From Acidobacteriota bacterium (GTDB lineage: Bacteria; Acidobacteriota; Thermoanaerobaculia; Multivoradales; J023), in NCBI GenBank assembly GCA_029263315.1, contig JAJCXR010000042.1, positions 124,001 to 188,000 of the forward strand: a stretch of 64,000 nucleotides of DNA. The letters run 5' to 3'. Shown piece by piece: positions 20,404 to 29,625 of this stretch. The number at the start of each line of letters is the position of its first letter. Position 1 is the stretch's first letter. The position numbers and the translations under genes are program-made. Below the pieces are notes generated by a model. The model worked only from the letters and a program-made list of their open reading frames with translations. It ran no database searches and was not told the DNA's origin.

Positions 20404-21813
20404 TCAGTCCACCATGGCGGGTTCGTAGAGGCTGCTGTCGGCGACGACGATGCCCGGTTGCCCTTCGGGGCCGACAATGCGGCCCACCAGGTCGTCGGCA
20501 TAGGCATCGGTGATCTCCACCTCCGCCATGGACCCCGCCGGTGCTTGGCCGTCGTTGATCAACAGGCGGCCGTCGATGTCGGGGGCCATGCCGTGGTGAC
20601 GACCTTGCAGCAGGTGCTCCGTCTCTTCGCAGACCCCCTCCACCAGCACTTTCATGCGACGGCCGAGCAGCGCTTGACGCCGTTCGAGGGCGATGGGCTG
20701 TTGCACCTCCAGCAGGTGCTCATAACGTCGCTGGGCTTTGCCGGCGGGCACCCTTTGCGCCAGCTCGGCGCCGGGGGTACCGTCTTCCGGGCTGTAGACG
20801 AAGGCACCGAGGTGATCGAAACGGGCCGTCTCGACAAAATCCACCAGGTGGCGAAAGTGCTCTTCCTTCTCCCCCGGAAAGCCGACGATGAAGGTGGTGC
20901 GCAGGAAGATATCCGGCGCCAGCTCCCGGGCTTTGTCCAAGAGACGCAGATAGCGCTCCGCCCGGCCACCCCGTCGCATCGCCTTGAGGATGTCCGGGTG
21001 GCTGTGTTGCAGCGGCATGTCGATGTAGGAGGTGAACCGCTCTTCGGTGCCCATGAGACGCAGGAGGTCTTCGTCGAGGGTGGTGGGATAGGCATAGAGG
21101 AAACGGATCCATGGGATGTCGGTGGACGCCAGCAGGGCCTCCACCAAACGCACCAGGCCATGTTTGCCAAGCTCGATGTCCTCACCGTAGCGGGTGGTGT
21201 CCTGGGCCACCAGGCAGAGCTCTTGGATACCCCGGGAGGCCAGCTGCTGGGCCTCCTGCACCAAGCTGTCGATGGTGCGGGAACGGAAACGACCCCGCCA
21301 TTTGGGAATGGCGCAGAAGGTGCAGGGATTGTTGCAACCCTCGGCCACCTTGAGGTACGCAAAGCCGCGGGTGGTGAGCAGACGGGGCGCCGTATGGTCG
21401 AAGACCACGTGGGCGGGGCTGGGGGCCGTCGCCGCATCGCCACCCAGCTGCACCAAGCGGCCGACATCCCGCAGCTGATCGAGGGAGATGAAGCCGTCGA
21501 TCTCCGGGATCTCCTGCTGCAGCTCCTCGCCGAAGCGGTTGACCATGCAACCGGCCACCAACACTTTGCCGACCCCTTCGCCCCGGGCTTTACGCCCGGT
21601 CTGCTCGAGGATCGCCTCGATGGACTCTTCCTTGGCTTCATCGATGAAACCACAGGTATTGATGATCACCGTCTGGGCCTCGTCGAGGTCCTGGACGATG
21701 TTGTGGCCTTGTTGGCCAAGCTCACCGAGCATGATTTCGCTGTCCACCCGATTTTTCGGGCAGCCAAGGCTGATCATGCCGATGGATTCTTTTGCGTGCA
21801 CTGCTCGCGCCAT
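20404..21813 (-). CDS. rimO: Ribosomal protein S12 Asp methylthiotransferase
   Basis: 469 aa. The N-terminal UPF0004 domain begins ISLGCPKNRVDSE, with cluster cysteines in LGCPKN, NTCGF and VAGCM. The radical-SAM motif is CNNPCTFCAIP, and a C-terminal TRAM domain follows. LGCPKN separates RimO from MiaB. It adds a methylthio group to the conserved aspartate of S12. It is the first gene of a rimO-ribF unit; AGGA lies 10 bp before the start. Confidence 0.96.
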   Translation of the reverse strand: MARAVHAKESIGMISLGCPKNRVDSEIMLGELGQQGHNIVQDLDEAQTVIINTCGFIDEAKEESIEAILEQTGRKARGEGVGKVLVAGCMVNRFGEELQQEIPEIDGFISLDQLRDVGRLVQLGGDAATAPSPAHVVFDHTAPRLLTTRGFAYLKVAEGCNNPCTFCAIPKWRGRFRSRTIDSLVQEAQQLASRGIQELCLVAQDTTRYGEDIELGKHGLVRLVEALLASTDIPWIRFLYAYPTTLDEDLLRLMGTEERFTSYIDMPLQHSHPDILKAMRRGGRAERYLRLLDKARELAPDIFLRTTFIVGFPGEKEEHFRHLVDFVETARFDHLGAFVYSPEDGTPGAELAQRVPAGKAQRRYEHLLEVQQPIALERRQALLGRRMKVLVEGVCEETEHLLQGRHHGMAPDIDGRLLINDGQAPAGSMAEVEITDAYADDLVGRIVGPEGQPGIVVADSSLYEPAMVD

Positions 21814-22210
21814 CGCTAAAAGGTCCTAGGTTGTCGTCAGGATAGTGTGTTGCCGTCGGGATTTCGCTCGTTCCACGCGACGGCGGGAGTGTACCAGATC
21901 CCGCCATCGCTGCGTCGGTCAATGCTGACGGGGGCCCGGATGACCGAGTATGCCAGCGTCGTAAGCCACGGTCGTATGCCATCGTCCTTGGCATCGACGT
22001 CCTTGGCGTCGACGGACGATTCGGCGTTCGGGGTCGACCACCTGGCCTGATATGGTGAGGTCAGCGATCCGCCGCCGGGATCGCGCTATCTTTCTCTTGC
22101 TTAGGCCCGACGTGGAGCGACGCAGTGGCTCGATGCCACCCCGAGCGACCGCGCCGTTGACCCCTCCCCACTTCGCCGCTGCGATGGCGGCGAGCTACGA
22201 TGAGGTAACG
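21814..22210. other. Divergent intergenic region between rimO and the M1 aminopeptidase gene
   Basis: 397 bp with no supported gene. It contains a short duplication (CGTCCTTGGC at about 21985 and again near 22000) and a hairpin-like CGCCGC/GCGGCG pair near 22172-22190. An in-frame extension of the peptidase gene back to 22052 has no ribosome site. I see no clear promoter. Confidence 0.5.
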
Positions 22211-24181
22211 ATGCATCCAGACCACTCCCCGACAACGCTTGCCGCTCCGCAGGACGGCGCCCCAAACTCCAAGAACCAAAGCCTCAGCGCTCTCATCACC
22301 GGTCTCCTGGCCCTCGCCTTGGTGGGTCTCGGCTTGGTGGCCTGCGGCTCCCCCGGCGACCCCAACAGCGCAACGACGGCCGAGCAAACCGCCCGAGGAG
22401 GTGCCATGCGCGATGTCCATTCCTATGCCCGACCCGACGAGGTGGCGGTCGATCACATCGACCTCGACCTCAGCGTCGATTTCGAGCAGCAACGCCTCAT
22501 CGGCCGGGCCTCCCTCACCCTGAAGCATCACAGCGATGCCACCTCCCTGCACTTGGACACCCGTCAGCTGGACATTCGCGCCGTCACCCTGGACGACGGC
22601 GAAGAGACCACTTTCGAGCTCGGGCCGGAAGATCCGCGCCTGGGCAGCGAGCTGACCATCGCCATCCAGCCCACCACCCAGCGGGTCAACGTCTTCTACG
22701 AGAGCCGTCCGCAAGCGGCGGCGGTGCAGTGGTTGGAGCCGGCGCAGACGGCCGGCGGCGAGCATCCTTTTCTGTTCACCCAGAGCCAGGCCATCTTGGC
22801 GCGTACTTGGGTTCCTTGCCAGGACAGCCCCGGCGTGCGCTTCACCTACAGTGCCACGGTGCGGGTGCCCAGCGAGCTGATGGCGGTGATGAGCGCCAGC
22901 AACGGCGAAACCAAAACCGACGACGGCGTCTACAGCTTCGAGATGCCCCAGCCCATCCCGTCGTATTTGTTGGCCTTGGCGGTGGGTGACTTGGAATTCC
23001 GGGCCCTCGACGACCGCAGCGGCGTCTATGCCGAGCCCTCGGTGGTCGAGAAGGCGGCCTGGGAATTTGCCGAAACCCCGGCCATGATCGATGCCGCGGA
23101 GGAGCTCTACGGCCCCTATCGCTGGGAGCGCTACGACATTCTGGTGCTGCCCCCCAGCTTCCCCTTCGGCGGCATGGAGAATCCCCGCTTGACCTTTGCC
23201 ACCCCCACCATCTTGGCGGGGGACCGCTCCTTGGTGGCCCTCATCGCCCACGAGCTGGCCCACTCCTGGTCCGGCAATTTGGTGACCAACGCCACTTGGA
23301 ACGATTTCTGGCTCAACGAAGGGTTCACCGTTTACCTGGAGCGGCGCATCATGGAAGCCATCAAGGGTCCCGACTACGCCGCCATGCTGGCCCTGCTGGG
23401 ACGCCAAGACCTCGAGTCGGGCATCGCTTCCATTGGCCCGCAGGACCCGGACACCCATCTCTTCCTCGATCTCGCCGGTCGCGATCCCGACGACGGCATG
23501 ACCGAAATCGCCTATGAGAAGGGCTACGATCTGCTGCGCATGATGGAAGAGACGGTGGGTCGCCCGACCTTTGACGCCTTCCTCCTGTCGTGGTTCGAGA
23601 GCAACGCTTTCAAGTCTCAGACCACCACCGGCTTCATCGACTACGTCGAGTCCGAGCTGATCCAAGGGGACGAAGAGCTGGCAGCCGAGCTCGACCTCGA
23701 TGCCTGGATTTACGGCCCCGGCCTGCCGGACAACGCCACCCGGGTCGAGTCCTCCGCCTTCACCGCCGTCGAGGCGCAGGTCGCCGCTTGGCTGGCCGGC
23801 ACCCCGGCCGAGGCCCTCGACACCGCCAACTGGAGCTCCCACGAATGGCTCCACTTCCTGCGCGGCTTGCCCGAAGAGCTGAGCCAGGAGCAGATGGCCG
23901 AGCTCGACGCCGCCTTTGGGCTCAGTGCCAGCGGCAACTCGGAGGTCCTGCACGCCTGGCTACACCACGTCATCGCCAACCGCTACAGCGAAGGTTATGC
24001 CGCCCTGGAGGCCTTCCTCACCGGCATGGGGCGTCGCAAGTTCCTGCAACCCCTCTACCAGCGGATGGCGGACAGTGACGACACCCTGGCCATGGCCAAG
24101 TCCATCTATGCCAAAGCGCGCCCCGGTTACCACTCGGTGTCCACCAACACCATCGACGACATCCTCAGTTGGCAGCAGTAG
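22211..24181 (+). CDS. M1-family aminopeptidase lipoprotein (leukotriene-A4-hydrolase-like)
   Basis: 656 aa. ATG 22211 has GAGG 5 bp upstream. The N-terminus is a lipoprotein signal with lipobox LGLVAC, so it is probably anchored in the envelope. Substrate and zinc motifs are intact: GGMENPRLTF, then HELAHSW with the distal Glu in NEGFTVYLE. The order and the C-terminal helical domain match the LTA4H/cold-active aminopeptidase branch. It should remove N-terminal residues from peptides in the periplasm. Its stop overlaps the next gene's TTG start by 13 bp. Confidence 0.93.
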   Translation: MHPDHSPTTLAAPQDGAPNSKNQSLSALITGLLALALVGLGLVACGSPGDPNSATTAEQTARGGAMRDVHSYARPDEVAVDHIDLDLSVDFEQQRLIGRASLTLKHHSDATSLHLDTRQLDIRAVTLDDGEETTFELGPEDPRLGSELTIAIQPTTQRVNVFYESRPQAAAVQWLEPAQTAGGEHPFLFTQSQAILARTWVPCQDSPGVRFTYSATVRVPSELMAVMSASNGETKTDDGVYSFEMPQPIPSYLLALAVGDLEFRALDDRSGVYAEPSVVEKAAWEFAETPAMIDAAEELYGPYRWERYDILVLPPSFPFGGMENPRLTFATPTILAGDRSLVALIAHELAHSWSGNLVTNATWNDFWLNEGFTVYLERRIMEAIKGPDYAAMLALLGRQDLESGIASIGPQDPDTHLFLDLAGRDPDDGMTEIAYEKGYDLLRMMEETVGRPTFDAFLLSWFESNAFKSQTTTGFIDYVESELIQGDEELAAELDLDAWIYGPGLPDNATRVESSAFTAVEAQVAAWLAGTPAEALDTANWSSHEWLHFLRGLPEELSQEQMAELDAAFGLSASGNSEVLHAWLHHVIANRYSEGYAALEAFLTGMGRRKFLQPLYQRMADSDDTLAMAKSIYAKARPGYHSVSTNTIDDILSWQQ

Positions 24182-25155
24182 ACCCGCCGACCGACGAGCC
24201 GGGCACCCCGGTGCCCGGCCCCGACCTTTCCCTGTTCGAACGCTACCGGCCGATCATCGATGATTGGTCGGCCTTCAGCGCTGCCCTGGCTCGGCCGCTT
24301 CCCAGCGTCCTGTGGTGCAATACCCTGCGCTTGAGCAGCGAGCACTTGGCACAGCTTCTACGGCGGGACGGCTTCGATCCGCAGCCGATTCCCTGGTATC
24401 CCAAAGCCTTCAAGTTGCCGCCGGGGGTGCGGGCGGGCAAGACCTTGCCCTTCCTCACCGGCTGCTTTCATTTGCAGGAGGAGGTCTCCCAGCTGCCCGT
24501 CGTGCTGCTCGATCCGCAGCCCGGTGATCGTCTGCTGGACCTCTGCGCTGCGCCGGGTAACAAAACCCTGCAGGCCGCCGTCCACATGCACAATCGCGGC
24601 ACGGTGATCGCCAACGACAAGAGTAAGCACCGCCTGGGCATCATGCGCCGCAACATCGAACGGCTGGGGGTCACCAACATCGCCATCCTGCAGGCCGATG
24701 CCAGCAACCTGCCGAAACGCCTCGGGCGCTTCGACCGGGTCCTGGCGGATGTGCCCTGCTCCTGCCAAGGTACCTCGCGCAAGAACCCCGAAGTGCTACG
24801 CCTCGGCTTCCGTCCCGGAGCGCGCCAGAGAGGTCAGACCTCGATTCTGCGCAAGGCGGTGCAGCGCTGCCGGGTGGGGGGACGCGTCGCCTACTCCACC
24901 TGCACCTATGCGCCGGAGGAGAACGAAGCTGTGGTCGATCAAATCCTCAGCGAAGCGGACGGCGCCCTGCGCCTGTTGCCGGCGCGATTACCGGGCCTGG
25001 TCGGCAGGCCAGGGCTCAGCAGCTGGCAAGGTCAGGATTTCGACAGCTCCCTACAGCAGTGCCTGCGGGTCTACCCCCATCACCAGGATACCGGCGGCTT
25101 TTTTGTCGCCTTGCTGCACAAGGCGGCCGAGTTGCCGAAGGTCGGTGGACGATGA
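24169..25155 (+). CDS. NOL1/NOP2/Sun-family rRNA (cytosine-C5) methyltransferase, RsmF/RsmB type
   Basis: 328 aa from TTG 24169; GTG 24211 is an alternative because the TTG has no clear ribosome site. The SAM-binding motif LLDLCAAPGNKT, motif IV DVPCSCQGTSRKNP and catalytic-Cys motif VAYSTCTYAPEENE are all present, so it should be active. It methylates cytosine C5 in rRNA or tRNA. It ends at the catalytic core, without the C-terminal PUA part of RsmF. The next gene, overlapping as ATGA, appears to supply that part. Confidence 0.9.
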   Translation: MAAVDPPTDEPGTPVPGPDLSLFERYRPIIDDWSAFSAALARPLPSVLWCNTLRLSSEHLAQLLRRDGFDPQPIPWYPKAFKLPPGVRAGKTLPFLTGCFHLQEEVSQLPVVLLDPQPGDRLLDLCAAPGNKTLQAAVHMHNRGTVIANDKSKHRLGIMRRNIERLGVTNIAILQADASNLPKRLGRFDRVLADVPCSCQGTSRKNPEVLRLGFRPGARQRGQTSILRKAVQRCRVGGRVAYSTCTYAPEENEAVVDQILSEADGALRLLPARLPGLVGRPGLSSWQGQDFDSSLQQCLRVYPHHQDTGGFFVALLHKAAELPKVGGR

Positions 25156-25691
25156 GCCTCGGCCAAGACATCGCATGGTCGCTGCTGTCACCGGATGAAG
25201 AGGCGACCACCAGCGTCCTCGACTGGGTGCAGGAGGTCGACGTCAGCGACGAGCTGTCGCACATCGAAGAACGCTTCGGCATCGCCGCCAACAGCTTCGA
25301 CGACTGCGTGGTGTTTCGTCCCAACAGCAAGTGGCTGGCCTTGGTCAACCGCGATCTCCAGTTACCCCAGCGCCCCGCCGTCATGGGTTTGGGCATGCCG
25401 TTTCTCTACCCCGATATGCGCTTCCCCCGCTTCACCACGGCGGCGGCGATCCGCTTCGGTCACCTGGCCAGCCGTCACATCATCGATCTGGAAGATGTCG
25501 ATACCGTCCGCCGCTTTGTCGACCTACAAGTGATCCCGTTGGACCCCCAGGATCACCCCCTGGTCAGCGGCCCCGGCCATCTGCTGGTACGCCATCGGGG
25601 CATGATCCTGGGTCTGGGCAACTGCCGACGGGACACCCCGCAGTGGACCCTCCTGGCCATGCTGCCCAAGACCTGGCGGGAGATGCTTTGA
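25152..25691 (+). CDS. PUA-like RNA-binding protein, probable detached C-terminal domain of the methyltransferase
   Basis: 179 aa. ATG 25152 overlaps the methyltransferase stop (ATGA). No enzyme motif is present. The compact alternating beta/alpha sequence (MGLGMPFLYP, PLVSGPGHLLVRHRGMILGLG) resembles the PUA-type tail that follows the catalytic domain in RsmF-like enzymes. The coupling suggests the two chains act together on RNA. The domain assignment is from pattern only. Confidence 0.65.
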   Translation: MSLGQDIAWSLLSPDEEATTSVLDWVQEVDVSDELSHIEERFGIAANSFDDCVVFRPNSKWLALVNRDLQLPQRPAVMGLGMPFLYPDMRFPRFTTAAAIRFGHLASRHIIDLEDVDTVRRFVDLQVIPLDPQDHPLVSGPGHLLVRHRGMILGLGNCRRDTPQWTLLAMLPKTWREML

Positions 25692-25728
25692 GCACCGGCC
25701 GCGGGGATCCGACGGGGCTACGGCGCAG

Positions 25729-27279
25729 CTAGTTGCGGTGTACCATCAGCCACAGGCCCGAGTAGGCACGCATCATGCGCATCTTGAGCAGTTGCAGCTG
25801 TTTGGCCTCGACACCGTCGCTGTCGAGGACCGCTTGCTCGATGCGGTGGGAGAAGCGTTTCAAATAGAGATCACCACGGCGTGCGGTGCGCCGGGCTTTG
25901 GAGAAGATCGGCGCGTCCTGGGCGACGGCCGAGTCGTCGAGGATGCCCTTGATCTGGTCCACCTCTGTTTCGATGCGAGCCCTCAGGGCGGCGGCTTCGA
26001 GGATGAACTGCTCCAGATCATGGTCGCAGGTGACGCCGCCGTAGAGTCGACGGTAGGCGAGGATTTCCCGCGCCCCGATCCCCAGGGAGAAGACCTCCGG
26101 TTGCAACACCACCTTGCGGGGATCGGTGGTCGGGTTGGTGTCGTCGAGGGTGGCGACGATGGCATCGAATTGAGTTTGCACGTAGTCGAGGTCGGCTCCG
26201 GCCGGGGGCCTATGGACAGTGGCGATATCTTCCATGGAGGTTTCGGAGAGGAACTCCCGCACCTCCACCGGCTGCACAAAAGGTCCCGTGCTGGCGACAT
26301 CCCGTTGCAGCCGTGGCACCAGCTCCCGCACCTTGCGACGCAACTGGGCCAAGTCTTCGAGGCGTAGGTTTTCGCCCTGCAGCTGCTCTTCGAAACGCTC
26401 CACCGAGACGCGGAACTGGGACAGCTCCTGGCCCAGCTGGACATCGATCGGCACGTCACGCTCGAGCTCGAAGACCTGTTGGTACTCGGCGACGATGCGC
26501 TGCTCTTCCTGCCGATAGAGCTGGTGGACCCGATTCTTGAGCTTCAGGTTGGTGGTCCAGATGGCGTGCAGGATTTTGGGATGAAAGAAGCGCTCGGCCA
26601 GGCCGTGCTTGCGATCCCGGTAGAGGGCGATGAGGCGTCGCTCGTGCAGCTCGTCCATCGACTCGACCTCCTCGATGCGACGTCCCAAGGCGAGGATTTC
26701 GTCCCGCACCACGACGATCTCGGCTTCCGGCGTTGTCGGTGACCCGAGGGCGGTAAAAAACGCCTGCGCCACCTCCCGCAGATAGGCTGGGTCCCGCAAT
26801 ACGAAGGTATCGCGGCTGTCGTTGTACTCCTCGGCCAGCCGGGTGGCCAGGAAATCGCTTTTGTCCAGCCGGTCAGCCCGCCAAGTATCTCCATCCATGG
26901 AATAAAGATAGAACTTGATGAGCTGGGTTAGAATGTTGTCATCGTAGTTCTTGACCCGCTGGAAGAAGAGCCGCAGGAGCCCGGGCGACACTTGCTCGTC
27001 GACAGCCAACAGCCCTTGGACCAGAGGCACCATCTTGCGCTCGACATCGTCCAGCATGCCAGAAGCCGCCTCGGCAGCACTCTCCGAGAGGTTCTGCGAT
27101 ACTAGCTTCAAGGCCCCGTAAATGGCCTGGAAGTCTTCCGGCTCTTCGTGGAAGGGGGTCAAGTCCGTGAAAACCTTCTGCAGCCCTTGGATAAACTGCC
27201 TGAAGGTCCAAGCTGCCTTGAAAAAGTTGGAAACGCGGATATAGCGTCGGTGGACGCGATTGAGGTCCTGAACTGACAT
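25729..27279 (-). CDS. Conserved-looking helical protein of unknown function
   Basis: 516 aa from ATG 27279, which has AGAGGTGAGG directly upstream; a frame reaching 27378 lacks a ribosome site. There is no signal peptide, membrane segment or recognised catalytic motif. The sequence is mostly charged amphipathic helix, with heptad-like stretches near the middle (EELSQ-like, RVSVERFEEQLQGENL). It looks like a cytosolic scaffold or coiled-coil protein. It converges with the PUA-like gene and diverges from hpt. I do not recognise the family. Confidence 0.75.
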   Translation of the reverse strand: MSVQDLNRVHRRYIRVSNFFKAAWTFRQFIQGLQKVFTDLTPFHEEPEDFQAIYGALKLVSQNLSESAAEAASGMLDDVERKMVPLVQGLLAVDEQVSPGLLRLFFQRVKNYDDNILTQLIKFYLYSMDGDTWRADRLDKSDFLATRLAEEYNDSRDTFVLRDPAYLREVAQAFFTALGSPTTPEAEIVVVRDEILALGRRIEEVESMDELHERRLIALYRDRKHGLAERFFHPKILHAIWTTNLKLKNRVHQLYRQEEQRIVAEYQQVFELERDVPIDVQLGQELSQFRVSVERFEEQLQGENLRLEDLAQLRRKVRELVPRLQRDVASTGPFVQPVEVREFLSETSMEDIATVHRPPAGADLDYVQTQFDAIVATLDDTNPTTDPRKVVLQPEVFSLGIGAREILAYRRLYGGVTCDHDLEQFILEAAALRARIETEVDQIKGILDDSAVAQDAPIFSKARRTARRGDLYLKRFSHRIEQAVLDSDGVEAKQLQLLKMRMMRAYSGLWLMVHRN

Positions 27280-27470
27280 CCTCACCTCTGAAGAAAAGGC
27301 AAACGGATTCCTGAGGGCAGGGCCCGCGCACGGTTCTGAGCTCGAAAGACGGACAGCGAGAAAGACCACAATGGCCACGCCGGAGCCCGGCGCGGCGAAT
27401 TACCGAAGGCACATCGCAACATCCGATGCACTCGTCGGCAAGTAGGCAGCACGAACTTACGTCGGCCCCA

Positions 27471-27499
27471 TTGCCATCCTAAGACAACCACCTTATTAA
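27471..27499 (+). promoter_or_regulatory. Probable hpt promoter giving a nearly leaderless mRNA
   Basis: TTGCCA, a 17-bp spacer, then TATTAA, ending 9 bp before the ATG. The predicted transcription start is only 1-3 nt before the start codon, and no Shine-Dalgarno is present, which fits leaderless initiation. Confidence 0.4.
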
Positions 27500-27508
27500 T
27501 TGTAGGCT

Positions 27509-28087
27509 ATGAGCTCAACCCCAAGTTCCTTCTCCGACCCAACCCCGTCGCCCACCGGTGCTCCGGCCAAGGCAAACCCCAGGGTGCTGATCGACGAAGC
27601 CACCCTGCAACAGAGAATTCACCAGCTGGCCACCGAGATCGACCGTGACTTCGCCGACAGCGATCGCTTGATAGCCGTCGGCGTGCTCAAGGGCTCGGTA
27701 TTCTTCATGGTGGACCTCCTGAAGCAGATCACCGTGCCGGTGGCGGTGGATTTCTTTCAGACCTCCAGCTACGGCAACAGCACCGAGCCCGGTGAGGTGC
27801 GCATCCGCAAGGACATCGACCTATCGGTGCGTGGTGCCGACGTACTGTTGATCGAAGACATCGTCGACACCGGCTACACCTTGCGCACCATCCTCGACCT
27901 GCTGCGCTTTCGCGGCGCCCGTAGCGTCAAGCTCTGCGCCCTGCTGGAAAAACCCTCGCGGCGTCAGGTGGAAGTACCCATCGACTACCTCGGTTTTTCC
28001 ATCGAGGACCACTTTGTCATCGGCTATGGCCTCGATCTGGCCGAGCGCTACCGCAACTTGCCCTACATCGGAATCTACGAAGATTGA
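27509..28087 (+). CDS. hpt: Hypoxanthine phosphoribosyltransferase
   Basis: 192 aa. The PRPP-binding loop LLIEDIVDTGYTLRTI, the SSYGNST flexible loop and the LKGSVFF motif identify an HPRT. It salvages hypoxanthine and guanine to IMP and GMP. The first 24 residues are Ser/Pro-rich and longer than usual. An internal start is possible, but no ribosome site supports one. Confidence 0.95.
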   Translation: MSSTPSSFSDPTPSPTGAPAKANPRVLIDEATLQQRIHQLATEIDRDFADSDRLIAVGVLKGSVFFMVDLLKQITVPVAVDFFQTSSYGNSTEPGEVRIRKDIDLSVRGADVLLIEDIVDTGYTLRTILDLLRFRGARSVKLCALLEKPSRRQVEVPIDYLGFSIEDHFVIGYGLDLAERYRNLPYIGIYED

Positions 28088-28134
28088 ACCCAGTCGTCGG
28101 GCGTCGACCGCCCGCCGCCATCTCGAGGCCCCCC

Positions 28135-28515
28135 ATGCACACCATCCACACCGAGCACGCACCGGCCGCCATCGGCCCCTATTCCCAGGCCATCTTCAAT
28201 GACGGTCTTCTCTTCACCTCGGGGCAGATCGGTCTGTCTCCGGAAAGCGGAAAGATCGTCGCAGGAGGATTCGAAGCCCAGGCTCGCCAGGTCTTGAGCA
28301 ACTTGAAAAACGTCCTCAGCTCGGCGGGCAGCACCCCGCGCGACATCCTCAGGGCCACCATCTACCTGACCAACATGAAGGACTTCCCCGTCCTCAATGC
28401 GCTCTACGGAGAGTTCCTCGGCTCGCACCGTCCGGCCCGTTCGACGGTGCAGGTGGCAGCGCTGCCCATGGGCGCCCTGGTGGAAATCGATTTGGTGGCC
28501 CGCCACCAGCGGTGA
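28135..28515 (+). CDS. ridA: RidA/YjgF/TdcF family enamine/imine deaminase
   Basis: 126 aa from ATG 28135. The family signatures GPYSQA and the active-site Arg in DILRATIYLTNM, plus PARSTVQVAALP, are present. It hydrolyses reactive 2-aminoacrylate from PLP enzymes and forms trimers in the cytosol. It lies 47 bp after hpt and is likely co-transcribed. The inverted repeat GGGCC/GGCCC at 28544-28562 between the convergent genes could act as a weak terminator but has no T-run. Confidence 0.93.
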   Translation: MHTIHTEHAPAAIGPYSQAIFNDGLLFTSGQIGLSPESGKIVAGGFEAQARQVLSNLKNVLSSAGSTPRDILRATIYLTNMKDFPVLNALYGEFLGSHRPARSTVQVAALPMGALVEIDLVARHQR

Positions 28516-28573
28516 AGGGCTAGCCGGTATGAGTTGAGTCGAAGGGCCATCGTCGACGGCCCGGCCACCGCGA

Positions 28574-29623
28574 TCAGAGATCGTCGTCGTCGTCCGAGTC
28601 GTCGAGCGCTTCGTCCTCGGCGGGATCGTCATCGGGCAGCTTGACCAACCCCAGGTAGGCTGCCATCAGCTCGTCCAGCAGGGACGATCGCCCGGACTTG
28701 ACGATTTCCTCGACGATCTCCATACCGCGGGCGTCGAGCCAGGTCATGACGCCGAGATTCTCCTCGCGCACCAACGCACCGAGATCCTGCGGCGTATTCT
28801 CGGCCCCGCGGGCGGCGCGCAGCAAAGCCTGGCCGACGGCGACGGAACGGCCCAAGCGCCCCCACAGCTCCCCCACCAAGGCCAGGTCGGCGGCGATGCG
28901 ACGATTATTGCGCTGTCGAGGCGACGTGCCACTGGCCGGTCGCGGCCAGAAAACCTCGATGCCGTGCTCGTGGGCTAGACGGGCAAAGCTCACCTCCGAG
29001 GGCGGCCGACCGTGGAAAAGGGCATCGAAGACCTCATCGCCGCGGTTCTCCGCCAGCCGTCGCCGGGCCAACGCCGAGAGCTCGAGCAGCACCGGCTGCA
29101 CCACCTTGACGCCGGCCATGGACATCATCACCAGCGCCTCTTCCCAAAAATCGCTGTGATCTCCGATACCCGGTATCAACGGCCAGACAGCGGCGCTGGC
29201 CGCTGGCAACTTGCGCAGGCCCTCCAGATCCCCCTTGAGTACCGGCGTCAAGAGGTCGTAGACGATGTAGGCCCCCTTGAGGGACTTGTCGTTTTCGCCG
29301 GGGCGCAGCTGCACCAGCACCGGCGTCTGTGATTCGACACAGGTCGCCACCAGGCGATTGCGCGCCGAACGCTGCTGCTTCGCCACCGGCGGCAAATAGA
29401 GGAGATCGTCCAGGTCGCTGGCTTCCAGCTGCGGCATGTTCAGCTCACCGCCTTGGCGCAGCCCGCCCAGTTGGCCGGTGGCGAGATCGGTCCACAGACC
29501 GCTGCTGCAACGCCAGGTACGCGGTGCATGGGCGATCCAAAAACGGCTCGGTTCGGGGATCTGACGAATGGCTCGGGTGCGCGGCGGCTCCGACGGCACC
29601 GGCACTTCCTTGGGTGTTTTCAC
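28574..29623 (-). CDS. Unknown protein with acidic tail, last gene of the ftsY-rib operon
   Basis: 349 aa from GTG 29623, 2 bp after the ribE stop. It has no signal peptide or membrane segment, and the C-terminus is a run of Asp residues (LDDSDDDDDL). The middle (KGAYIVYDLLTPVLKGDL) reads as alpha/beta and could be a barrel, but no catalytic motif is evident. Its position suggests co-expression with riboflavin synthesis. I do not recognise it. Confidence 0.75.
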   Translation of the reverse strand: MKTPKEVPVPSEPPRTRAIRQIPEPSRFWIAHAPRTWRCSSGLWTDLATGQLGGLRQGGELNMPQLEASDLDDLLYLPPVAKQQRSARNRLVATCVESQTPVLVQLRPGENDKSLKGAYIVYDLLTPVLKGDLEGLRKLPAASAAVWPLIPGIGDHSDFWEEALVMMSMAGVKVVQPVLLELSALARRRLAENRGDEVFDALFHGRPPSEVSFARLAHEHGIEVFWPRPASGTSPRQRNNRRIAADLALVGELWGRLGRSVAVGQALLRAARGAENTPQDLGALVREENLGVMTWLDARGMEIVEEIVKSGRSSLLDELMAAYLGLVKLPDDDPAEDEALDDSDDDDDL

Positions 29624-29625
29624 GC

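Noticed and set aside
20458..21819. 453-codon plus-strand frame
   Set aside because: Antisense to rimO with its radical-SAM motif.
22061..23953. 630-codon minus-strand frame
   Set aside because: Antisense to the M1 aminopeptidase, which has intact zinc and lipobox motifs.
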